Shown here one piece after another: positions 14,998 to 24,884 of a DNA stretch of 51,426 nucleotides (its first letter is position 1; the number at the start of each line of letters is the position of its first letter). The notes under the pieces were generated by a model, which had not been told where the DNA came from, made no database searches, and worked only from the letters and a program-made list of their open reading frames with translations. The DNA is from Minisyncoccota bacterium (GTDB taxonomy: Bacteria > Patescibacteriota > Minisyncoccia > UBA6257 > 2-01-FULL-56-20). Where the stretch lies: contig JALHNY010000004.1 of the NCBI GenBank assembly GCA_022843285.1, positions 43,596 through 95,021 on the forward strand. Reading direction: 5' to 3'. Position numbers and translations under genes: made by a program.

Positions 14998-15600
14998 TCA
15001 CATCGTATCACTCTCGTACCGCTCCTGCGCGTGCTGCCAGTTAGCCACGTTCCACCACGCCTTCACGTAGTCCGCGCGCTTGTACGTGAAGTCCACGTAG
15101 TACGCGTGCTCCCAGACGTCGAGCCCGAGGATGGGCTCGGGGCGCCCCTCGGCAACCGGCGTGTCCTGGTTGGGGGAGGTCTCAATGGACAGGTCCGGCA
15201 TCAGCCAGGACCAGCCGGACCCGAAGACGCCCAGCGACTTCTCCGTGTACGCGTCCACGAAAGCCTGGAAGCTGCCGTACCTGGCCACGAGGCCGTCCAT
15301 GAGCGGACCGGAGGGCTCTCCCCCGCCGTCCGGGGACATCCACTGCCAGAAGAGCGAGTGGTTGTAGTGCCCGCCGGCGAGGTTGCGCACCGCGGGCTTC
15401 ACCGCCTCCGGCACGGACTGGTACGAGCGGACGAGGTCCGCGACCGGCATGGCGAGCAGCTCCGGGTGATCCGCGAGCGCGGCGTTGAGCTTCTCGACGT
15501 ACAGCCTGTGGTGCTGCGCGTGGTGCAGCTCCATGATGTTCTTGCTCAGGTACTTGCCGAGCGCATCGTACGCGTACGGGAGTTCGGGTAGCTTGTGCAT
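14998..15600 (-). CDS. sodA: Superoxide dismutase (Fe/Mn family)
   Basis: 200 aa. Metal ligands H26, H81, D161 and H165 are all in place (ELHHAQHH, GGHYNHSLFW, DVWEHAYYVDF). The GGHYNH and PNQDTP segments resemble the Mn-type more than the Fe-type, but metal use cannot be decided from sequence alone. It detoxifies superoxide in the cytoplasm. TAGGAT (15607-15612, extended TGg) ends 6 nt before the ATG. The downstream VOC gene overlaps its stop. Confidence 0.95.
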   Translation of the reverse strand: MHKLPELPYAYDALGKYLSKNIMELHHAQHHRLYVEKLNAALADHPELLAMPVADLVRSYQSVPEAVKPAVRNLAGGHYNHSLFWQWMSPDGGGEPSGPLMDGLVARYGSFQAFVDAYTEKSLGVFGSGWSWLMPDLSIETSPNQDTPVAEGRPEPILGLDVWEHAYYVDFTYKRADYVKAWWNVANWQHAQERYESDTM

Positions 15601-15617
15601 GCAGCTATCCTACCAGA

Positions 15618-16175
15618 CTAGAGAGCCCGCGCGGCGAGGCCCACGAGCAGGATGCCGAGGGCATTGAACGCGAACGAGATGAGCATGAAGTAGCCGGTCT
15701 TCATCTTCGAGGCGCCGAGCAGCGTCACGGCGAGCTCATCCGGCAGGGGCGAGGCGATGAGCAGGCCGCCCAGGATCCACGAGAACCACCTCGTGGACTT
15801 TCTCATCAGGAGCTCCGCCAGGCGCTCCGTGCCACCAGCCAGCTTGAGGTACTCCATGAGGTGATCAGAGAGGCGGTCCCGCACGAAGCGGAAGATGACC
15901 ATGTCGCCCACCATCGCGCCGAGGCCGCCGAGGGCAGCCACCTCAAGGAGGCTCCCCGCGCGCGCCAGCTCGCCGAGCGTCGCCGTGGCGGGCGCCACCG
16001 TGAAGGTGGAGGTGAAGAACATGCCGGCAATGAAGCTGCCGAGGAGCGCCAGCTCGTGGGTGCGTCCGAGGATGGAGATCAGGACGTCCGTGCGGACGAG
16101 AATGACGGCGACCCCGACGGACACGGCAATGATGGCCGCGTCCCAGAAGATCATCTGCTGCCTAGGCGTGAGCAT
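15618..16175 (-). CDS. VTT/DedA-like small integral membrane protein
   Basis: 185 aa with about five hydrophobic segments. It carries a conserved-looking AMVGDMVIFRFVRD turn and an ASPLPDELAVTLLGAS re-entrant-type motif, as in VTT/DedA-like proteins. The start overlaps the upstream ATPase gene by 14 nt; the longer in-frame reading into the ATPase gene is rejected. It is similar in size and motif layout to the protein at 29791-30351. Transport or lipid-scrambling roles are known for the wider family, but none is assigned here. Confidence 0.6.
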   Translation of the reverse strand: MLTPRQQMIFWDAAIIAVSVGVAVILVRTDVLISILGRTHELALLGSFIAGMFFTSTFTVAPATATLGELARAGSLLEVAALGGLGAMVGDMVIFRFVRDRLSDHLMEYLKLAGGTERLAELLMRKSTRWFSWILGGLLIASPLPDELAVTLLGASKMKTGYFMLISFAFNALGILLVGLAARAL

Positions 16176-18771
16176 GGCGGAGGTGCCTGGGGCGGAAGAG
16201 CCACTTGCCGAACTCGACCAGCGCGACGCTCGCGAGGCCGACCGCGAAGACGCCGCCCACCCACGGGAGCGAGAGCGGCACGGTATCAAAGATTCTCTGC
16301 AGCGGCGGCAGGTAGATCACGGCGGCCATCATGGCGAAGCCGATGCCCGTTCCCACGACGAGGTACCGGTTGGAGAGGAGCGGGTACGAGACCACGCTCG
16401 CGCGGAGGCTCCGCACCGCGAAGACGAGGAACAGCGTGTACACGCCGAAGCTCGCGAAGATGAAGGTGCGCACGTACTGCGGGTCAAAGTCCAGGCGCAG
16501 CAGCAGCACGTACAGTGCGAACAGGAGCGCGCTCGTGATGGTGCCGATGACGAGCACGAGGAACTTGAGCTCCGCGTCGAACAGGTTCCGGTGGATGCGC
16601 ACCGGGCCGCGCCCCACATCGCCACGGTTCTCCTCGAACGCGAGGGCCATGGCCGGGAAGCTGTCCGTGAAGAGGTTCACCCAGAGGATCTGCAGCGTGT
16701 TGAGCGGCAGCGGGATGCCGAGGACCATCGAGCCGCCGATGAGCAGGAGCCCGTCGAAGGCGTTCGAGAGCGTGTACGCGATGACCTTGCGAACGTTCTG
16801 CAGCACGTTCCTCCCCTCCTCGATGGCCGCCACGATGGTCTCGAAGTTGTCATCCAGGATGACCAGATCCGCGCTGGACTTTGCCACGTCGCTGCCCGAG
16901 CCGACGGCTACGCCGATGTCCGCCTCGCGCAGCGCGGGCGCATCGTTCACGCCGTCCCCGGTCATGGCGACGACCTCACCGAGCGCCTTGAACGCGCGGG
17001 CGATGCGGAGCTTGTGCTCCGGCGTGGTGCGGGCAATGACGCGCGCCACCTTCAGCCGCTCGCGCAGCTCGTCATCTCCGAGCGAGTCGACCTGCGGACC
17101 GGTCAGCACGGACCCGTCCACGTCGGTGGGAATGCCCACCGCGTGCGCCACCGTGAGCGCGGTACCCGCGTGGTCGCCCGTGACGATGAGCGTGCGCACG
17201 CCCGCCGCCTCGACGCGCGCGATGGCGTCCCGCACGCTCGGGCGGATCGGGTCGCGGAAGGTAATGAGCCCCAGGAACTCCGCGCTCCGCGACTCCACGT
17301 GGGACGCGAGGGACCCGCCACCCGCGAGCTGCGCGGCTGCCACCGCGAGCACGCGCGCGCCCCCGGATGCCAGCTCGTCCACGCGATCCGTGGCCAGCTT
17401 CGCGAGCTCCGCGTCTGCCCTGCTCCGCGCGAGGAGCGCCTCGGGCGCGCCGAAGAGCACCACGTACGCCTCGCTCTCCCGGCGCACGACGCTCGCCGCG
17501 TACTTGTTAGAAGAGTTGAACGGCAGGCGCTCGACCACCTCGAAGGAGGACCGGACCGTGGGCAGGTGCACGCCGAAGCGCGCGGAGCCTCGCGCGAGCG
17601 CCACCTCCACCGGCCTCCCCACCACCTGCCAGGACTCCGGCGCCTCCTCGGGGTTCTCGATGAGGACGTCACTGTGCGAGACGGCGAACTCGAGCAGCTC
17701 GGCCTCGGTGCGGCTCTTGGAGAACGGCAGCACGGACTCGAGCTCCATCTTCGCCTCGGTGAGCGTGCCCGTCTTGTCCGTCATGACCACCGTGGTGCTG
17801 CCGAGTGTCTCGGCCGCGAGCAGCTTCCTGACCACGCCCTTCTTGCGCGCGAGGCGCTCCACGCCGATTGCGAGAATGACCGTGAGGGCAACCGGGAGGC
17901 CCTCCGGCACCGCCGCCACAGCCGTCGCCACGGAGATGAGGAACATCTCGAGCGGCGAGCGGCCCGAGTAGATGCCGTACAGGAACAGGACGGTCGTCAA
18001 CACGGAGAGCACGATGGTGGCGCGGTACGTGAAGCGGAGCAGCGCCTTCTGGAGCGGCGTCTGCTCGCGGTGCGCCTCGGCGATGAGCGTCGCGATGCGG
18101 CCAATCTCGGTCGCCGTGCCGGTACCCGTGACCACCGCGGTCGCGTACCCCTGCACCACGGTGGTGCCGCTGTACGCGACGCTCGCGCGGTCTCCGAGCG
18201 GCACGTCCTCGCCCACCGGATCGGTGCCCTTATCAACCGGGAGCGACTCTCCGGTCAGGATGGACTCATCCACCTGGAGGTCCGCCGCCGCGATGAGGCG
18301 CACGTCCGCGGGCACCCGGTCTCCCTGGTTGAGCTGCACGACGTCACCCGGCACGAGCTGGCTCGCCTCGACGAGGCGCTCGCGGCCGTCGCGCAGCACG
18401 CGCGCGCGATCTTTCACGTACGTGTTCAGGAGCGCGAGCGTGTTCTCTGCCTTCGCCTCCTGGTACAGGCCGAGGAGCGCGTTGACGAGCACCGCGCCGA
18501 GGATGACCGCCGAGTCCCCCCACTCGCGGAGCAGGAGCGTCACCGATCCCGCGATGAGCAGGATGAGGAGAATCGGGCTCTTGAACTGGCTCAGGAAGAT
18601 GCGGAGCAGGCCGAGCCTACCCGCCTGTGGGAGCGTGTTCGGGCCGAACTGCGCGAGGCGCTCCGTAGCAGCTGCGGAGGCCATTCCCCGGGAATCCGCC
18701 CCGAGGCCCTCGAGCACCGCGCTCGCGGGCTGTGCCCAGGGTGCGCGCGTGCCGCCGTGCTCGGCTCTCAT
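16162..18771 (-). CDS. Cation-transporting P-type ATPase (Ca2+ ATPase-like, type II)
   Basis: 869 aa. In order: a cation-ATPase N-terminal domain (QFGPNTLP, about residues 41-48), actuator loop LTGES (172-176), PEGL in TM4 (289-292), phosphorylation site DKTGTLTEAKM (D332), the ATP-binding domain, hinge GDGVNDAPALREADIG, and six C-terminal helices. The VPEGLPVALT context and overall length fit SERCA/PMR1-like calcium pumps; Na+ or Mn2+ are alternatives. TAGTGT (18778-18783, extended TGg) ends 6 nt before the ATG. It forms an operon with the overlapping membrane protein. Confidence 0.93.
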   Translation of the reverse strand: MRAEHGGTRAPWAQPASAVLEGLGADSRGMASAAATERLAQFGPNTLPQAGRLGLLRIFLSQFKSPILLILLIAGSVTLLLREWGDSAVILGAVLVNALLGLYQEAKAENTLALLNTYVKDRARVLRDGRERLVEASQLVPGDVVQLNQGDRVPADVRLIAAADLQVDESILTGESLPVDKGTDPVGEDVPLGDRASVAYSGTTVVQGYATAVVTGTGTATEIGRIATLIAEAHREQTPLQKALLRFTYRATIVLSVLTTVLFLYGIYSGRSPLEMFLISVATAVAAVPEGLPVALTVILAIGVERLARKKGVVRKLLAAETLGSTTVVMTDKTGTLTEAKMELESVLPFSKSRTEAELLEFAVSHSDVLIENPEEAPESWQVVGRPVEVALARGSARFGVHLPTVRSSFEVVERLPFNSSNKYAASVVRRESEAYVVLFGAPEALLARSRADAELAKLATDRVDELASGGARVLAVAAAQLAGGGSLASHVESRSAEFLGLITFRDPIRPSVRDAIARVEAAGVRTLIVTGDHAGTALTVAHAVGIPTDVDGSVLTGPQVDSLGDDELRERLKVARVIARTTPEHKLRIARAFKALGEVVAMTGDGVNDAPALREADIGVAVGSGSDVAKSSADLVILDDNFETIVAAIEEGRNVLQNVRKVIAYTLSNAFDGLLLIGGSMVLGIPLPLNTLQILWVNLFTDSFPAMALAFEENRGDVGRGPVRIHRNLFDAELKFLVLVIGTITSALLFALYVLLLRLDFDPQYVRTFIFASFGVYTLFLVFAVRSLRASVVSYPLLSNRYLVVGTGIGFAMMAAVIYLPPLQRIFDTVPLSLPWVGGVFAVGLASVALVEFGKWLFRPRHLRHAHA

Positions 18772-18845
18772 GGTGCTACACTACCACACGTAGCGGGTGC
18801 CCCGAAGCGGCGTAACGGGGCGCTCACGAGAACGTCTGTAACTTC

Positions 18846-19775
18846 ATGCAGAACCAATCGCGGTCTACCGCACTGCTGGTCGTGGCGGGCGTTGCCCTGG
18901 CAGCCTTGGCGGCGATCATCGCGTACAAAATTGGCGCGGGCGACCCGCCGCGCGTCACCTCTTTCGACGAGTGCGTCGCCGCCGGCTTCCCCGTCATGGA
19001 GAGCTACCCGGCGCAGTGCAGCGACGGCACGCAGACGTTCGTCCAGAACGTCGTGCAGACAGAGTCGGTCTCCGAGAGCGGCAACGTCCGCGTCACCGAG
19101 CCGGCGTCCGGGGGCACGGTGGGGTTGCCGCTCGTCATTCGCGGCCAGGCGCGCGCTTTCGAGAACAACGTGAACTGGAGGCTGCGCGACCAGGACGGGA
19201 CGACGCTCGCCGAGGGCTTCGCCACGGCTGACGCCCCCGACGTCGTGCAGTTCGGCGCGTTCAGCGTCACATCCAGCTACTCGCAGCCCCGCGGCACCCG
19301 CGGCACCGTCGAAGTGTTCACCACCTCCGCAGAAAACGGCAGCGAGCAGGACCGGGTCTCCATCCCGGTCTCGTTCGACGCGGATGCTGCCTCCAGCGTG
19401 CGCGTCTTTTTCTCCAGCACCACCAGCGACCCCAACACGGAGCGCTGCGAGATCACGTACCCCGCGACGCGAAGAATCGGCACCACGAGTGCGCCCGCGC
19501 GCGCTGCCATCGAAGAGCTCCTGAAGGGTCCGAGCGACTCCGAGCGTGCAGCCGGGATGCTCACCAGCCTCCCAGGGGGCGTGCGCCTCCTCGGCATCAC
19601 CATCAGCGGAGGCGTGGCGCGCGTGAACTTCAGCGACGAGCTCCGCGCCGCTGCGGGTGGCTCCTGCCGCGTCGCAGCCGTGCGCTCGCAAATTGAATCT
19701 ACCCTGAAGCAGTTCTCCACCGTCTCGAGCGTGGTGATTCTGGTGAACGGGCAGGGCGACGTCCTGGAGCCGTAA
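18846..19775 (+). CDS. Gmad2 plus GerMN domain surface protein
   Basis: 309 aa. It has a membrane anchor (about residues 8-27), a short Cys-containing region (SFDECVAAGFPV...PAQCSDG), a Gmad2 immunoglobulin-like domain (about 78-180: GNVRVTEPASGGTV, PLVIRGQAR, GTVEVFTTS), and a GerMN domain (about 185-305: RVFFSST, EELLKGPSDSE, GGVARVNFSDEL). These domains are named from spore germination proteins but are common in non-sporulating CPR. No Shine-Dalgarno and no clear 6-7 nt -10; the start is the first ATG before the anchor. Confidence 0.87.
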   Translation: MQNQSRSTALLVVAGVALAALAAIIAYKIGAGDPPRVTSFDECVAAGFPVMESYPAQCSDGTQTFVQNVVQTESVSESGNVRVTEPASGGTVGLPLVIRGQARAFENNVNWRLRDQDGTTLAEGFATADAPDVVQFGAFSVTSSYSQPRGTRGTVEVFTTSAENGSEQDRVSIPVSFDADAASSVRVFFSSTTSDPNTERCEITYPATRRIGTTSAPARAAIEELLKGPSDSERAAGMLTSLPGGVRLLGITISGGVARVNFSDELRAAAGGSCRVAAVRSQIESTLKQFSTVSSVVILVNGQGDVLEP

Positions 19776-19779
19776 AAAA

Positions 19780-19800
19780 CGCCGCCCAAAGTGGGCGGCG
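19780..19800. terminator. Intrinsic terminator
   Basis: CGCCGCCC / GGGCGGCG, 8-bp stem, 5-nt loop, preceded by A6, so it can act on the minus strand as well. The following 19801-19920 stretch holds no gene I can support. Confidence 0.7.
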
Positions 19801-19920
19801 GTCTACTCGCGAAAACAGGAGGAGAGGTTCTTATCCTGCGGCTGGTCCGACGAGCGGAGAGCCGACAATTACCCTTTTAAGGAGCGGAGCTCCACCTAGC
19901 TGCTTTCGCCACGTTGCGGT

Positions 19921-20154
19921 TTAGCTTTTAGCTGAATCGAGCGACGCGAGAAACTCATCGGTGAGCTCTTGCACAATCTCTCTCATCAAACTAAAAACGG
20001 TTTCCTCATCAATGTTCGGGTCAATCGCCTTGAGCTGCGCGAGCGCGTTTCCGATGTTGCGCTTTTCGGACTCGTAGCGAATGCCCTCTTTCTTGAGAGT
20101 CAGTTTCAGGAACGCGCGCAAAACTGCGTGCTCCTTCTGCATTTTGTCTGACAT
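19921..20154 (-). CDS. Small cytoplasmic hypothetical protein
   Basis: 77 aa, highly charged and helical (EKRNIGNALAQLKAIDPNIDEETVF; EIVQELTDEFLASLD). No membrane segment. The start MSDKMQK is chosen over an ATG 21 nt upstream because a perfect AAAGGAGGT lies 8 nt before it, inside the longer reading. It is driven by TTGACT-17-TATAAA with a palindrome over the promoter, so it is probably regulated. Lower GC than neighbours. Function unknown. Confidence 0.7.
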   Translation of the reverse strand: MSDKMQKEHAVLRAFLKLTLKKEGIRYESEKRNIGNALAQLKAIDPNIDEETVFSLMREIVQELTDEFLASLDSAKS

Positions 20155-20201
20155 ACTTTCAGACCTCCTTTTCAAAGTATTGCCAGCGAACTGGCGACTA
20201 C

Positions 20202-20230
20202 TTTATATCATATTTTGATATAAAAGTCAA
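20202..20230 (-). promoter_or_regulatory. Promoter with overlapping palindromic operator
   Basis: TTGACT (20225-20230), 17-nt spacer, TATAAA (20202-20207). A perfect 9-5-9 palindrome, TTTATATCA/TGATATAAA (20202-20224), covers the spacer and the -10, the usual position for a repressor site. Confidence 0.65.
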
Positions 20231-20274
20231 TAATCCCAAGGAAAACTGGGCCCGCGTTCTGGTACACTGACGCC

Positions 20275-21311
<1,037 letters not shown>

Positions 21312-21315
<4 letters not shown>

Positions 21316-22301
21316 TACACGTACCAGTCCACCAGCTTTCCCGACGCGTCGAGCAGCAGGACGCGGTCGTGGAGCGGGTCGAGCAGGTCCCTGCCGGACC
21401 AGACGTTCCACACGTTCGTCAGGAAGTCCGGGCTCGCCTGCTCGCGCTCGACGCAGCCCTCGTAGTTGATCTTGGACACGAAGGCGCGGCACGAGCTGTC
21501 GCTCGCCGGGATCCTGCTGTCTCCCGAGTTGCCCTCCTCGCAGCTGCCCATGCGGAGAATGTACTCCTGGCAGGCACCCGAGAACGTGGCAATCTCGCCC
21601 TTGGTCGAGCGCTCGCAGGTGCCAATGAGCTTCGGCTTGAAGGTGTAGCGCGCGTTGAGGTACCCCATGCAGCGGTTGCCCATGAAGTTGGCGTTCACGG
21701 GGCTCGCGGAGCTGATGATGAGCGCGGACTGCCCGTTGGCGAGCGCCACGTTCGTGAGCCCGGCGCCGGACGTCTTGTACACCTTCGCGGCGCGCGGAAT
21801 GAGGAACGTCTCCGAGTTGGACTGCACGCGCATGCCCGTGAGGTTCACCGCCGCGTCGCCGCTCCCGATGTTCTCCTTTATGGTGATGATCTGCGCATCG
21901 TTGGGGTAGCGGGTCGTGTCGACGCGCTTCACGGCCGTGATGCGCACTTTGCGAAAATTGGGCGACAGGTCCCGCTCGGAGTACCCCGCGGGCAAGTTGC
22001 CCGCGCTCCCCGATCCGGACGAGAGCCACGTCGGCAGGAGCCCCCCGCCCGTGGAGCCGGACGAGCCACTGCCGCTCGCATCGGGTGCGGGCGGAGCCTG
22101 GTTGGGATCCTGCGGCGGGTTCCAGCCCGGGTAGTCACCCGGGTTCACGTACACGGTGGTCTCGCTGCCCGTGAGCATGGAGGTCTCGCGCGCCGTGTTG
22201 CGCTCCGCCACGAGCATCCAGATGGCGTACGCGAAGATGAGGAGAGCCGCCAGAACACCCAGGACTACCAGGACCGTGACGCGGCGAGACTCGCCAAACA
22301 T
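21312..22301 (-). CDS. Membrane-anchored surface protein, lamin-tail-domain-like
   Basis: 329 aa. It has a short basic start, one membrane helix (about residues 8-32), a Gly/Ser/Pro-rich linker (about 50-100), then a beta-rich segment (VRITAVKRV, NLTGMRVQS, ETFLIPRAAKVYKTSGAG, NGQSALIISS) that resembles lamin-tail (LTD) domains. A Cys-rich C-terminus with eight cysteines suggests disulfides. TATAAA (22308-22313, extended TGc) ends 6 nt before the ATG and contains the leuS stop codon. The C-terminal stop overlaps the convergent protease stop (CTAG). Confidence 0.6.
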
Positions 22302-22307
22302 GCCCAA

Positions 22308-22313
22308 TTTATA
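22308..22313 (-). promoter_or_regulatory. -10 box fused to leuS stop codon
   Basis: TATAAA includes the leuS TAA (22309-22311) and ends 6 nt before the next ATG. Confidence 0.55.
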
Positions 22314-24750
22314 GCACGAAATTGATGATGCGTCCCGGCACGTACACGACGCGCTGCGGCTCGCTGCCACCCATGAACCCCCTCACCCGCTCCGAGGCGA
22401 GCGCCGCGCGCTCCACCTCTTCCCGCGTGGCTCCCACGGGCACCTCAACTTCCTCGCGCGTCCTGCCGCTGATCTGCACGGCGATGCGCACGGTCTCCTC
22501 GGCGATTTCGCCTGCGGCCACCTCGGGCCACGGCGCCGCGTGGACGGACCCCTCCTTGCCGAGCTTCGCCCACAGCTCCTCCGCGAGGTGCGGGGCGAAC
22601 GGGGCGAGCGAGCGCAGGAACATCTCCCACGCCTCCTGCGGGACGACGTCCGCCTTCATGGCCTCGTTGCTCCACACCATGAGCGCGGACACGGCGGTGT
22701 TGAAGGACATGCTCTCGATGTCGTCGCTCACCTTCTTCGCAGCGCGTTTCGCCGCGCGCACGAGCGATTCGTCGCCCCCCGGCGCAATCTCCTTCTCGTG
22801 CCCGATTGCGTGGACGCGGGAGAGGAAGCGGTGCACGCCCTCGATGCTCTTGCTGTCCCAGGGAATCGCCTGGTCGAACGGACCCATGAACATCTCGTAC
22901 GTGCGCAGCGTGTCCGCGCCGTGGCTCGCCACCACGCTGTCCGGGTTCACGACGTTGCCCTTGGACTTGCTCATCTTCACGCCTCCCCCGCCGAGCACCA
23001 TCCCCTGCGACGTGCGCTTGGCGTACGGCTCGGCGCACGGCACGAAGCCCTGGTCGTGCAGGAAGTGGTTCCAGAAGCGCGAGTACAGGAGGTGCAGCGT
23101 GGTGTGCTCCATGCCGCCGTTGTACCAGTCCACGGGCATCCAGCTCTTCAGCGCCTCCTCGCTCGCGAACGCCTCGCCGTTCTTGGGGTCCACGTAGCGC
23201 AGGAAGTACCAGGAAGATCCCGCCCACTGCGGCATGACGTCCGTCTCGCGGCGCGCGGGAGCGCTGCAGCTCGGGCAGGTGGTGGCAATCCAATCCTCCA
23301 CGGACGCGAGCGGCGACTCGCCGTCGGCACCCGGCTTGTACTCCTCAACATCGGGCAGCACCACGGGGAGCTGGTCGTCTGGAACCGGCACCCAGCCGCA
23401 CGCGCCGCAGTGCACCATGGGTATGGGCTCCCCCCAGTACCGCTGGCGAGAGAAGACCCAGTCCCGGAGGTGGTACGAGACGGTGCGCCTGCCCCACCCC
23501 TGCTCCTCCATGTGATCCATGGCGAGCTTCGTCGCCTCGTGGATGTCCTTTCCGTCCAGGAACCCTGAGCGCACCATGGTTCCCGATTCCTCCTGCACCT
23601 GCTCGGGGCGGGTAATCTCGGACGTGTCCCCGTCTGCGCCCACGACCACGCGCACGACGTCCAGGTCGAACGCCCTCGCGAACTCAAAGTCGCGCAGGTC
23701 GTGGCCGGGCACGCCCACGAGCGCTCCCGTCCCCACGCCGTCCAGGACGAAGTCGCTGACGTAGATGGGCATGCGGCGGTCCGTGAGGTGGTTGATCGCG
23801 TACGCGCCGGTGAAGACGCCCGTCTTCTCCTTTGCCTCTGCGCCGCGCGCGTCGGCTCTCTTGGACTGCGCCTCCGCGACGTACGCCGAGACGGCGGCGG
23901 CCTGCTCCGGCGTGCTGATTTTCTCCGCGAGCGGGTGGCGGGGCGAGAGAGCCACGAAGGTCGCGCCGAAGTTCGTGTCCGGGCGCGTCGTGAAGACCGT
24001 CACGGTCTCGCCGCCCCCCTCGACGGGGTACGTAATCTCGATGCCCTCCTTGCGGCCAATCCAGTGCTCCTGCTGCGCGCGAATCTTGTGCAGGTAGTCC
24101 ACGGTGTCGAGCCCGGCGAGCAGCTTGTCCGCGTACTCGGTGATGCGCACCATCCACTGCTCCTTCTCGCGCTGCTCCACGGGAGAGCCGCAGCGCTCGC
24201 ACGCGCCGCCCACCACCTCCTCGTTCGCGAGCCCCACCCTGTCCACCGGGCACCAGTTGATGAAGGACTTGCCCTTGTACGCGAGCCCTGCCCTGAAGAA
24301 GCGCGTGAACATCCACTGCGTCCAGCGGTAGTACCCGGGATCGGTGGTATTCACCTCGCGATCCCAGTCAAAGGAGAAGCCCAGGCTCTTGAGCTGCCGG
24401 CGGAAGGTGTCCGTGTTGTCCTTCGTCACCTTCGCCGGGTGGATGCCCGTCTTGATCGCGTAGTTCTCCGTCGGCAGGCCGAACGCGTCCCAGCCGATCG
24501 GGAAGAGGACGCGGTACCCCTGCATGCGGCGCTTGCGCGCCACGACGTCCATGGCCGTGTAGCTCCGGACGTGGCCGACGTGCAGCCCATCTCCGGACGG
24601 GTACGGGAACTCGACGAGCACGTAGTACTTCTCTCCGCTCCCCGAATCTTCCGCGCGGTTCGCGCCAGACTCTTCCCAGGTTTTCTGCCACTTGGGCTCA
24701 ATCTCTGCGGAACGGTACCGGGCGCGCGGTGGCTTCTGCTCTGGGCTCAT
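22309..24750 (-). CDS. leuS: Leucyl-tRNA synthetase
   Basis: 813 aa class I synthetase. It has the HIGH-type motif (YPSGDGLHVGHVRS, near residue 50), a CP1 editing domain (TRPDTNFGATF), zinc-ribbon cysteines (CERCGSP; CGACGW), KMSKS as MSKSKGNVV, and an anticodon-binding C-terminus. An ATG four codons upstream is the first in frame, but TACAAT (24761-24766) overlaps it. The ATG at 24750 (MSPEQKPP) is therefore the likely start, leaving a leader of only about 3 nt. Confidence 0.97.
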   Translation of the reverse strand: MSPEQKPPRARYRSAEIEPKWQKTWEESGANRAEDSGSGEKYYVLVEFPYPSGDGLHVGHVRSYTAMDVVARKRRMQGYRVLFPIGWDAFGLPTENYAIKTGIHPAKVTKDNTDTFRRQLKSLGFSFDWDREVNTTDPGYYRWTQWMFTRFFRAGLAYKGKSFINWCPVDRVGLANEEVVGGACERCGSPVEQREKEQWMVRITEYADKLLAGLDTVDYLHKIRAQQEHWIGRKEGIEITYPVEGGGETVTVFTTRPDTNFGATFVALSPRHPLAEKISTPEQAAAVSAYVAEAQSKRADARGAEAKEKTGVFTGAYAINHLTDRRMPIYVSDFVLDGVGTGALVGVPGHDLRDFEFARAFDLDVVRVVVGADGDTSEITRPEQVQEESGTMVRSGFLDGKDIHEATKLAMDHMEEQGWGRRTVSYHLRDWVFSRQRYWGEPIPMVHCGACGWVPVPDDQLPVVLPDVEEYKPGADGESPLASVEDWIATTCPSCSAPARRETDVMPQWAGSSWYFLRYVDPKNGEAFASEEALKSWMPVDWYNGGMEHTTLHLLYSRFWNHFLHDQGFVPCAEPYAKRTSQGMVLGGGGVKMSKSKGNVVNPDSVVASHGADTLRTYEMFMGPFDQAIPWDSKSIEGVHRFLSRVHAIGHEKEIAPGGDESLVRAAKRAAKKVSDDIESMSFNTAVSALMVWSNEAMKADVVPQEAWEMFLRSLAPFAPHLAEELWAKLGKEGSVHAAPWPEVAAGEIAEETVRIAVQISGRTREEVEVPVGATREEVERAALASERVRGFMGGSEPQRVVYVPGRIINFVL

Positions 24751-24855
24751 TGCAAGAGGCATTGTACGCCCGAAAACGCTGGAATCCTACCTTGACCGGC
24801 CTCAGAAATAGGGCTTTAATGGCTCTTAGACCCCGCAGTTTGAGGTTCAGTTGAT

Positions 24856-24866
24856 AATTTAATACG
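24856..24866 (+). promoter_or_regulatory. AATTTAATACG motif upstream of Shine-Dalgarno
   Basis: The identical 11-mer occurs at 42449-42459, also 18-20 nt before a start codon and just above a Shine-Dalgarno. It may be a -10 region or an mRNA element. Confidence 0.45.
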
Positions 24867-24884
24867 CACAGGAGAAAGAAAATT

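Noticed and set aside
15895-19173. Very long open frame on the plus strand opposite the P-type ATPase
   Set aside because: It is antisense to a clearly conserved ATPase and is full of His/Arg/Glu low-complexity sequence, as expected for a shadow frame in high-GC DNA.
19801-19920. Possible small gene or RNA between the GerMN gene and the 77-aa gene
   Set aside because: AGGAGGAG is present but no suitable start codon follows and no conserved RNA fold is recognised; left unassigned.
24751-24762. Upstream ATG of leuS
   Set aside because: Its codon overlaps the likely -10 box, so it would not be in the transcript.
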